This document shows, in pieces, positions 57,383 to 64,000 of a stretch of 64,000 bases of DNA (positions are counted from its first letter, which is position 1; each line of letters starts with the position of its first letter). This DNA is from Allofrancisella inopinata (lineage in GTDB: Bacteria; Pseudomonadota; Gammaproteobacteria; Francisellales; Francisellaceae): positions 186,001-250,000 of the forward strand of contig NZ_CP038241.1 in the NCBI RefSeq assembly GCF_012222965.1, read 5' to 3'. The translations under genes were made by a program, and so were the position numbers. The notes under the pieces were generated by a model, which saw nothing but the letters and a program-made list of their open reading frames with translations, was not told where the DNA came from and did not search any database.

Positions 57383-58348
57383 ATGAGTCAAATAAATAAA
57401 TTAACAAAAGAACCTTTTTGCATTAAGTATTACGATTGTGCTACTTTATATTTTTACACTCAGAAAAATCTCAAATTTGATTTACTAATAACTTGTCCGC
57501 ATGCTGAGATAGGTAAGGATTTTATTAAGTATGATTATCCAGTTATAGCAGAGTTGGTTAAACTAAATATACGAGATCTTACTGATTTTTTATCAATAGA
57601 GTATGATTTTGGAGCTCAACCGCTTAGTCACGCTATTGCAGAAAAACTCTATAACACTTATGGTTTAAACACTTTGGTATTAGAGCCTTCCTTTCCTCGT
57701 TCAGTTTTGGATGCAAATAGGCTTTATCCTAACTGTTTAAGAAACATTATTGATTACAGTAAACACCCGGAACTAAAAAACTCTCTAGTTAAACTATACA
57801 ATGATTATATGGCTAAATTATGTCATGTAGTTGCTGTAGCAAAGAGTTATAATGCTTTATCAATAGAGTTACATACTATGTCAAGTTATTCCCCAAACTT
57901 AAAACAAGAATATTACTCAGAAGCAGTAAAAGAGAATCCTGATAATCTTCTAGAATACATAAACCTATATAAGAACAGTCATAAAGAAGGAGTAAAAAGG
58001 GTAACGGAACTTTTTACTGGTGATCATGCTAATGGTATTTTTGCATCTAAAGAATTACTAAACACACTAACTGTAGAGTTACAGAGTAAAGGCATAGTCG
58101 TAGAGTACGATAGACCTTATATCTTAGCAGAGCATTTAGTTGCACATTACCTTGTGAGTGAACTTAATACAGTATGTGTAGACATTCCTAAAGATTTATT
58201 ATCAGTTATCACTACAGATAATGACAATTACAATATTGCAGAGTTAACAGTAGATAACAGTAAGCTGCAATTAATAGTAGAAGCATTTGCTAAAGCTTTG
58301 GTTGATGCTTATGACTTGTTACAACCAAAAAAGGGATTTCATGTATGA
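57383..58348 (+). CDS. N-formylglutamate amidohydrolase-like protein
   Basis: The 321-residue protein has the zinc-dependent FGase/desuccinylase-like layout: TCPHAEIGKDF (metal-binding PH-x-E), DFGAQPLS, then EPSFPRSVLDANRLYP and SIELHTMSSYS (metal-binding His). Members cleave N-acyl amino acids or small amides. It overlaps the next gene (ATP-grasp) by 4 bases (ATGA), so the two proteins probably act together. The substrate is unknown. Confidence 0.83.
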   Translation: MSQINKLTKEPFCIKYYDCATLYFYTQKNLKFDLLITCPHAEIGKDFIKYDYPVIAELVKLNIRDLTDFLSIEYDFGAQPLSHAIAEKLYNTYGLNTLVLEPSFPRSVLDANRLYPNCLRNIIDYSKHPELKNSLVKLYNDYMAKLCHVVAVAKSYNALSIELHTMSSYSPNLKQEYYSEAVKENPDNLLEYINLYKNSHKEGVKRVTELFTGDHANGIFASKELLNTLTVELQSKGIVVEYDRPYILAEHLVAHYLVSELNTVCVDIPKDLLSVITTDNDNYNIAELTVDNSKLQLIVEAFAKALVDAYDLLQPKKGFHV

Positions 58349-59622
58349 TAAACAAAACTACAAATAAGATAGCTGAAAGAATTTGGGGGCAAAAAGCTAT
58401 CCATATACCTAATACAACAGATATACATGGTGCAGATTTGGTAAGTTCTTTTGTAAATAAATATGCTACCCGTACTGTCTGTCTACTAGCAAAAGACCAT
58501 AAGATAATTTTGTCCAAAAATGCTAAGTCAGAGGTTAAGCAGGTTATAGAATATTTCGCAGATATAGGTTTAAGTTATATAAATATGAGTAATTTTATTT
58601 TTATAGATAAAACTACAGATTATTATAGACTATCTACTTTAGTTATGAATTACGCTAACCAAATTCCAGAATTTAGCGATCCTAGCTACACACATATCGT
58701 GCCATTTACCTCAGCAGCAGCAATAGAGTTGCTAGGTATAAAATATAAAAAACATTATGGTCTTTCAGAGTCTTTATCACAATTTTTGAATGATAAGTCT
58801 TTTTTACGGCAGTTGTTAGATCAAAAAGGTATATTAGTACCTGGTGTAGATATAATTTCGACAATAAGCGAAGACTATGTCAAGAAAGCCTTAGAAATAT
58901 ATTGTAGATATGAAAGTGAGGGTATTTATGAGTGTGCTGTAGTTATACCTCAAGCATGTTCAGGGTATGGTATTCACCGTTTTGGGAGTGAAAAAGAATT
59001 AAGAGATATCTTAAAATTAATGGAAAACGTAGAAGTTTTTATGCTAGACCCTTGGTTAGATAATGTTGGCTCACCGGCATTTCAGGTTTGTATAGCAGAT
59101 AAAAGAGAAGATGATATATGTCTAGGGCTTAGCGATCAAATGTTAGATGGCCAAACACATTTGGGTAATAAATATAAATCAAAATTTAGTGATGAACCAG
59201 CTGTTATTGCAATTTGTGACCAGATGACAGAAATACTCAGAGATATGGGAGTTAGAGGTATCATTGGAGTTGATCTTTTGATTAGAAATATAGATGGTAA
59301 AATTGTACCTTATATTTTGGAGGTTAACGCGCGTCAAACTGGAGCAATATACGCTGGTTTTCTTGCGTACGAATTGCGTGAAGGTGAGCATAAGCCTTGG
59401 ATAGGACATAATAATGTTATTGTGCCAAAAGGTGCTACTATAAAAGATTATCATAAGTATCTTAAGTCAAACGAGATTGATTACAAATATGGTGATAGTG
59501 AAGGTGTGGTAATAACATGCATAGGCAACCTTGATCTTAATAATAAAGTTATGATTTTAGTTATGGCTGATACAGAAAAAAGATTAGAGGAAATTTTAGA
59601 AATAGCAACTTCTTATACATAG
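58345..59622 (+). CDS. ATP-grasp ligase
   Basis: The 425-residue protein has an N-terminal Rossmann-like pre-grasp domain (about 20-130) and an ATP-grasp domain. ATP-grasp landmarks are YECAVVIPQACSGYGIH, VRGIIGVDLLIRNIDGK, and the metal-binding PYILEVNARQTGAIYAG. These enzymes join a carboxylate to an amine or thiol. Coupling with the FGase-like protein suggests a pathway that makes and trims an amide-linked compound; the product is unknown. Confidence 0.86.
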   Translation: MINKTTNKIAERIWGQKAIHIPNTTDIHGADLVSSFVNKYATRTVCLLAKDHKIILSKNAKSEVKQVIEYFADIGLSYINMSNFIFIDKTTDYYRLSTLVMNYANQIPEFSDPSYTHIVPFTSAAAIELLGIKYKKHYGLSESLSQFLNDKSFLRQLLDQKGILVPGVDIISTISEDYVKKALEIYCRYESEGIYECAVVIPQACSGYGIHRFGSEKELRDILKLMENVEVFMLDPWLDNVGSPAFQVCIADKREDDICLGLSDQMLDGQTHLGNKYKSKFSDEPAVIAICDQMTEILRDMGVRGIIGVDLLIRNIDGKIVPYILEVNARQTGAIYAGFLAYELREGEHKPWIGHNNVIVPKGATIKDYHKYLKSNEIDYKYGDSEGVVITCIGNLDLNNKVMILVMADTEKRLEEILEIATSYT

Positions 59623-59689
59623 TTCTTTATTAAATCTAACTAGTTACCTTATAATTAGAGGTAAAATGTTTTTTATAATCGAGCTTTAA

Positions 59690-60634
59690 ATGAGAAAAAT
59701 CCCTATAGGTGTTAGTAGTTGTTTAATTGGTAATAACGTTCGTTTTAATGGCGGTAACTGTCATAAATCGTATATAACAGGCATTTATGCAAACTATTTT
59801 GATTATAAAGTAGTCTGTCCAGAGGTTACAGCAGGTTTAGGTGTGCCCAGGCCTACTTTGTTTTTAGTCGAAGATACTACAAAAAATTTTTTAGCTGTAA
59901 AAACTAGTAAAACGCATAATGATATAACTGATGAAATTAATTTAGGCATTGAGCAAATAATCTCTAAACTGGATACTGTTTATGGATTTATTCTACGAAC
60001 AAAATCTCCAAGCTGTGGAGTTCAAACAGCAAGAGTTTTTGACGCGCAGCATAACTATACTGGGACTAAGGCAGATGGTATATTTGTTAGAGCATTACGA
60101 GAATATGATCCATTATTACCTTTAGAAGATGATGGTAGACTTACAGATAAAACGTTACGTGATCACTTCTTGAGAAGGGTGTTTTGTTACTATGATCTTA
60201 AAACTACTTTTATGAATTGTGAAAATATAGCACAAATGATGGAGTACCACTCAAAACATAAAGTTTTGTTACGTTTATATAACAATAAGTTAAAAAAAGA
60301 GTTAGGCAATATGTTGTCGGATTGCTCACAAAGCTTAGATCTACAGACACTTAAGAGTAAGTATATGGAAGTTTTTATGCAAGCTATAGATAAGCCTGTA
60401 GGAAGAGGAGCTCATTATATGGCTTTACAGAATGTTTTAAGAGAAATAAATAAAAAAGTTTCTAAATCACAACGCCAGTATTTACAAGAAATTCTTAATA
60501 AGTACAAAGATAACAAAGTAGCTTGGGATGTTCCAGTAAGTATCATTAAGATGTATTTATTGGAACTTAAATTGCCTTATTTGAATAAACAAAGTTATTT
60601 AAATCCTTATCCTGATGACCTTATGATAATTTAA
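59690..60634 (+). CDS. TudS-type (DUF523) plus DUF1722 fusion protein
   Basis: The 314-residue protein has an N-terminal DUF523 domain (about 1-145) with the Cys motifs VSSCLIG, VVCPEV and SPSCGV, which in TudS bind a 4Fe-4S cluster that desulfurates thiouracil. The C-terminal DUF1722 (YbgA-like) domain (about 185-300) contains MEYHSKHKVLL and GRGAHYMALQNVLREI. The same fusion is common in proteobacteria. The physiological substrate is uncertain. It follows the ATP-grasp gene by 67 bases. Confidence 0.87.
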   Translation: MRKIPIGVSSCLIGNNVRFNGGNCHKSYITGIYANYFDYKVVCPEVTAGLGVPRPTLFLVEDTTKNFLAVKTSKTHNDITDEINLGIEQIISKLDTVYGFILRTKSPSCGVQTARVFDAQHNYTGTKADGIFVRALREYDPLLPLEDDGRLTDKTLRDHFLRRVFCYYDLKTTFMNCENIAQMMEYHSKHKVLLRLYNNKLKKELGNMLSDCSQSLDLQTLKSKYMEVFMQAIDKPVGRGAHYMALQNVLREINKKVSKSQRQYLQEILNKYKDNKVAWDVPVSIIKMYLLELKLPYLNKQSYLNPYPDDLMII

Positions 60635-61899
60635 ATTTTAATTCTCTTGGGTAGAAACATAGCTACTGGTAGACATATTATTGTAGGTACTAAGATAGTT
60701 ATAAAAGCATGCTGGTAGCTTGTAATATCATAAAGGTTCGAGCTTGGTATCTTAGATCCATATCTTGATAGAATATAGCCTATTGTTGGTAATAGTACTA
60801 TAGGTATGAGGTTATTAACTATATTTACACAAGCTGTGCTTGATCCAGAAGCCCCTGGCGGTGATATAACTTTAGCTATAGTGAAAGTAATTGCTTGAGG
60901 ACCAACCATAGCACCTAATAAAAAATATAAGAGTATAAAGGTATTTCTATCAAGAGGTATATACATTAATATACTTGTAAGAATAGCTAAGCTTGAAAGA
61001 CTAATAATAAGCATTAGTCTAAACCGATTAGTATAAGCTGCAATTATTCCAAAGATACCAAATCCGACTGCTGCACCTATAAATAAAAAACTATTAATAT
61101 GAGAGGCTGTAACTTCTGGTATATTCAGTTTTGTTTGGATAAAACTAACTCCCCAAAGTGAGCCTAAAACATTTATGGGCATAAACATAATAGCTCCTAC
61201 TGTACTAGCAACCCAAAATCTGACATTAGTCAAGATACTTAGTAACCTCAACGTAGCTTGTTTGAAGCTACTTTCATTAATGTGAGAGAACTTTTGTACA
61301 TGCTTAGGGTTATCTTTTATAAAAATAATTATTAGTATAAAGAGTACTACTCCAAAATAGGTAAATACATTATTACCTTGTCTCCACCCGAAATTATCTA
61401 CTAAAGTAGATAATACAGTGTCAGTTACTAAGCCTCCTAAAATTCCTACAATAGTTGTAAAACTAATAAATGTTGAGAAAAATCTTTGAGGTAACCACAT
61501 AGCAGCCATTTTAGCAGCACCAATAAATCCAAATGCTGAACCAATTCCCATTAGTATTCTACCTGTGAAGGCAACCTCATAATAGTTTGTAGCAGAAAAT
61601 AAATAATTACCTAACACACATAGACCAGTAGCCACACCTATTACAGTCTTGCGATTATATTTATCTATTATAACTCCTGCTGGAATTTGCATTAAAGTAT
61701 ACGAAATAAAATAAGCTGACGACAACCAACCTATTTTTGCACCATTGATATTAAAGGCATCTGCTAAGCTATGCGACATTACCCCAGGGGCAGCTCTAAT
61801 AAAGAAATCATAGCTATAATTTAAAGTTGCAATTAGACAGATGATCCAAGCTATAATTATTAAAAACTTTCTCTTTGGTAGATGTGATTCGGTATGCAT
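60631..61899 (-). CDS. Major facilitator superfamily transporter
   Basis: The 422-residue, roughly 12-helix carrier begins with a basic cytoplasmic tail, then helix 1 (FLIIIAWIICLIATLNYSYDFFI), and has the MFS motif in GVIIDKYNRKTV. It belongs to the same broad group as the carrier at 4822 but shares limited similarity. The substrate is unknown. It is convergent with, and overlaps by 4 bases, the preceding TudS-type gene. Confidence 0.88.
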   Translation of the reverse strand: MHTESHLPKRKFLIIIAWIICLIATLNYSYDFFIRAAPGVMSHSLADAFNINGAKIGWLSSAYFISYTLMQIPAGVIIDKYNRKTVIGVATGLCVLGNYLFSATNYYEVAFTGRILMGIGSAFGFIGAAKMAAMWLPQRFFSTFISFTTIVGILGGLVTDTVLSTLVDNFGWRQGNNVFTYFGVVLFILIIIFIKDNPKHVQKFSHINESSFKQATLRLLSILTNVRFWVASTVGAIMFMPINVLGSLWGVSFIQTKLNIPEVTASHINSFLFIGAAVGFGIFGIIAAYTNRFRLMLIISLSSLAILTSILMYIPLDRNTFILLYFLLGAMVGPQAITFTIAKVISPPGASGSSTACVNIVNNLIPIVLLPTIGYILSRYGSKIPSSNLYDITSYQHAFITILVPTIICLPVAMFLPKRIKI

Positions 61900-62320
61900 A
61901 AAGGTAATTTATAGGTTAAGTAACAACCATGTATAGTAGCTTTTATTCTATAGATTAGCAATATTTAATTTTAACTACTTTTTTTAGGATTAATGAACAA
62001 AAAATATTAGATAGTATCTGATGTGATTAAATATGGTTTCTGAAGCTAAATAACTACTTGAATTACTAGTAAAATACTAATGTATCAGAAATAAATTGAT
62101 CAAGTATTTTACTTATTTTTATACTGGCAAAAAGGTTGAAGATGAGAGGCTATTTGAATTTAATAAGTAGTGTCAAATTTTGACAGCTATAGTTTAATTT
62201 AAAACCTATATAATTATAGAGTCAGTAATGGAAAAGGTAGTGAGTTAATATGGGTGAATTTAAATTAATTACCTGTTTAATGTATCAATATAAAAGTTAA
62301 GGAATTAATGGTTATTCAAA
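61900..62320. other. Intergenic region without recognised gene
   Basis: The 421-bp stretch between the divergent MFS gene and the large gene at 62321 is AT-rich. It holds a TTGACA at 62180-62185 and a TATAAT at 62209-62214, but the 23-bp spacing is too long for a standard sigma-70 promoter. No MITE copy, RNA gene or terminator is seen. Confidence 0.5.
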
Positions 62321-64000
62321 ATGTATAGCGTTTTATTGCAAATAAAAAAAATCAAGAACTTAGATCTTGAGAAAGTAAATATAGCTAGTGTCTTAGGAAA
62401 TAGATATTTTAACGTTTTTAGTTTAAACCCAGGTGACAATGAGTGGAAAGAATATGTATCTAAACATAAACATGCTTGGTATTTAACAGAAGAAATTAAC
62501 AATAAAAGACGTAAAATAACTTTACATTTTAAGCCTGGAAGTATAGATATAACTCTATTAATATTAGACCTCGGCTACGATGGTCTTAGACATTATATAT
62601 CTAACACTAGAACAATGTGTTGCGTCCTTGGACAGCGTACTGTGGAAAATGCACTAGAGCCGTATGCGTTAAAAATTATCGATAATAAAAATGAACAAAT
62701 ATACCAACAAATAAGTACTCAAAAAACATCATCCGTTTTAAATTTGTTCAGTGATCAAGAGGATTGTGGTACACCAACGTTTCGTGGCTTGAAAGAAAAA
62801 TGGTATCAAGAGCAACAGAATGCTGAGAAGTATCAAGAACAACAGTTTATTGGTGGAATAACTATTGGAAGAGGAAATGAAGCACAGTTTCAACCTTATT
62901 CACATGATTTGTTACCTTATTCACATGATTTGTTACCTTATTCACATGATTTGTTTAGTACGAGGTTTGATAATAAAACCGTGCATGAGGAAATGAAACC
63001 TACTCAATCTATCCCAAAAAAAGACTTTGAGTATAGCTTTGTTGTAGATTATAGTGCAAATGAAAAACAGTGCGTAATTTATGAAATTCAAAGTTTACAT
63101 TCTTCTAGTATATACCAGGGAGATGAAAAGTTTAAACCAAGATACGATAAGTTTTTTATAAATGAAAATAATATTGATGTTCCAGGGGTAATTGATTACG
63201 ATAAGTGCCTACAGAGAGCAGCAATGGCAGCTTTCAACCTGCCAGATAAATTTTACCCTAAATTTATGTTAATAAATAGACAAGGTACACTTGGAGAGCA
63301 ATTCGATAAAGGTGAAATAAATGAATTAAAGAGTTTCTATGAAGAATCTAAAAGGCAGGCTGTACAAAAGCGTGAAGGTACAAGAGGAAGCGCAAATAGA
63401 TTTTACCATGGAAATGACCCTGATTCGGTATGTCGTGATTTAGCTTCGGGGTGTCTTCATGTAGGTGGTATGAGTTTCGAACATATGATTATGTACGGGT
63501 TGGAGAAACATCAAAGTTATGATTACTATCAAAGGCAGCAAAACAAAATTAATAAATATGGAAATGACATAGGTGGTCACAAGATAGCGTCTAAAGAAGT
63601 ATTTGATTCTCGCAAGCCAACATCTAAATCAGGGGTATACCTTAGGGATATAGTCTTTTATAATCCAAGGACGACATCTATAAGAGTATATAAAGTATAT
63701 AAAACTATTATAGGTGATATGAATGTCACTACAGATAACCATTCTGGAAAAGGGTTCCTACAAGATAGATGGTATCTAACGAACTTAGATCCAGACCAAA
63801 CTGGTATAAAAATGGATAAAAGTAAACAAAAAAATCCGCATGTTTGGGAAATGTATGCACAAGTAGGAAAGTGGATTGAGAGGATATGTGGTAATTTAGG
63901 TAAGAATGAAAGATATAAAAATTATGGGTATCCTGAAAAGGAATTTGCGCATCCAGATCATAGTTTCCAAAATACTTTTTTTGATAAAGATTCTTTGGCG
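62321..64000 (+). CDS. Large unrecognised protein, 3' partial
   Basis: An open frame of 560 codons starts at ATG 62321, with an in-frame stop at 62306 just upstream, and runs off the window. The predicted protein has no signal peptide or membrane helix. Residues 192-212 are a threefold repeat of PYSHDLL (third unit ends LF). A Gln-rich stretch (EKWYQEQQNAEKYQEQQ) lies just before it. The C-terminal part is Tyr-, Asn- and Lys-rich with no recognised motif. An AAGG at 62299-62302 is a possible but distant ribosome binding site. The function is unknown. Confidence 0.8.
   Translation, partial: MYSVLLQIKKIKNLDLEKVNIASVLGNRYFNVFSLNPGDNEWKEYVSKHKHAWYLTEEINNKRRKITLHFKPGSIDITLLILDLGYDGLRHYISNTRTMCCVLGQRTVENALEPYALKIIDNKNEQIYQQISTQKTSSVLNLFSDQEDCGTPTFRGLKEKWYQEQQNAEKYQEQQFIGGITIGRGNEAQFQPYSHDLLPYSHDLLPYSHDLFSTRFDNKTVHEEMKPTQSIPKKDFEYSFVVDYSANEKQCVIYEIQSLHSSSIYQGDEKFKPRYDKFFINENNIDVPGVIDYDKCLQRAAMAAFNLPDKFYPKFMLINRQGTLGEQFDKGEINELKSFYEESKRQAVQKREGTRGSANRFYHGNDPDSVCRDLASGCLHVGGMSFEHMIMYGLEKHQSYDYYQRQQNKINKYGNDIGGHKIASKEVFDSRKPTSKSGVYLRDIVFYNPRTTSIRVYKVYKTIIGDMNVTTDNHSGKGFLQDRWYLTNLDPDQTGIKMDKSKQKNPHVWEMYAQVGKWIERICGNLGKNERYKNYGYPEKEFAHPDHSFQNTFFDKDSLA
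62894..62956 (+). repeat. Threefold 21-bp in-frame tandem repeat
   Basis: CCTTATTCACATGATTTGTT is repeated three times with a period of 21 bp (62894-62914, 62915-62935, 62936-62956); the last base differs in the third unit. It encodes PYSHDLL, PYSHDLL, PYSHDLF. Near-identity of the copies implies recent slippage, so copy number may vary between strains. Confidence 0.92.

Noticed and set aside
62180-62214. TTGACA and TATAAT as a promoter for the 62321 gene
   Set aside because: Spacing is 23 bp, well beyond the usual 16-18.
62894-62956. Tandem repeat as a possible CRISPR-like array
   Set aside because: Units are contiguous without spacers and are in frame inside a long coding region.

Overview
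The window is AT-rich DNA from a gammaproteobacterium that best fits the Francisellaceae (Francisella, Allofrancisella or a close relative). The markers are an orphan QseC-type histidine kinase, a eukaryotic-type (GSII) glutamine synthetase, two MFS carriers of the kind expanded in Francisella, a split Mla system, a CioAB-type bd oxidase, and housekeeping genes whose closest look is Francisella-like. The placement rests on recalled family and gene-content knowledge; no search was run.

Layout. 1-1.9 kb: zapE (5'-truncated by the window edge) and rluC. 1.9-6.1 kb: an IS4-type insertion sequence, an unknown gene with caspase-like motifs, an IS5-type transposase remnant, and an MFS carrier. 6.2-13.2 kb: the complete ATP synthase operon atpIBEFHAGDC. 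13.2-17.3 kb: a second IS4-type element inside a dispersed repeat, then a tandem F-box-like plus WD40 protein. 17.4-25.1 kb: gltX, a putative C-H-D cysteine hydrolase, mlaC-mlaB-ibaG, a leucine-rich-repeat protein, an amino-acid permease and blc. 25.2-29.3 kb: holA, a eukaryote-like glutaminase with ankyrins, GSII glnA and tRNA-Glu. 29.5-34.3 kb: a minus-strand run rpmB-rpmG-minCDE-mlaFED with lptM upstream. 34.4-39.1 kb: recG, a small membrane protein, and two unusual genes (zinc-ribbon plus C-H-D protein; Tiki/ChaN-like protein). 39.2-50.5 kb: TauE/SafE carrier, fumA, NUDIX, Spx-like protein, purine permease, hemW, GtrA, DyP peroxidase, a CheD-like small protein, acnA. 50.5-62 kb: unknown gene, pilT, cydAB, qseC, an N-formylglutamate-amidohydrolase-like/ATP-grasp pair, a TudS-DUF1722 fusion, and a second MFS carrier. 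62.3-64 kb: the start of a large unrecognised gene that runs off the window.

Two themes stand out. First, conserved metabolic blocks are separated by single genes that look like host-directed effectors: F-box/WD40, LRR, two proteins with papain/transglutaminase-like Cys-His-Asp motifs, one CheD-like Cys/His protein, one caspase-like protein and one Tiki/ChaN-like protein. None is near an obvious secretion locus, so a host role is inference. Second, the intergenic gaps hold two families of small non-autonomous inverted-repeat elements. Here they are called MITE-1 (about 165 bp, ends ATACCAATTCCAACA) and MITE-2 (about 140 bp, ends GGGAGTGTTGCAA, 5-bp target duplication). They nest in one another, form a recurrent chimera, and one chimeric copy is split by an IS with a 7-bp target duplication.

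Functionally the core genes cover oxidative phosphorylation (ATP synthase, bd oxidase), TCA enzymes (fumarase, aconitase), glutamine/glutamate turnover, outer-membrane lipid asymmetry (Mla), division-site selection (Min) and translation. Intrinsic terminators with a clear stem plus T-run were not convincing anywhere in the window.
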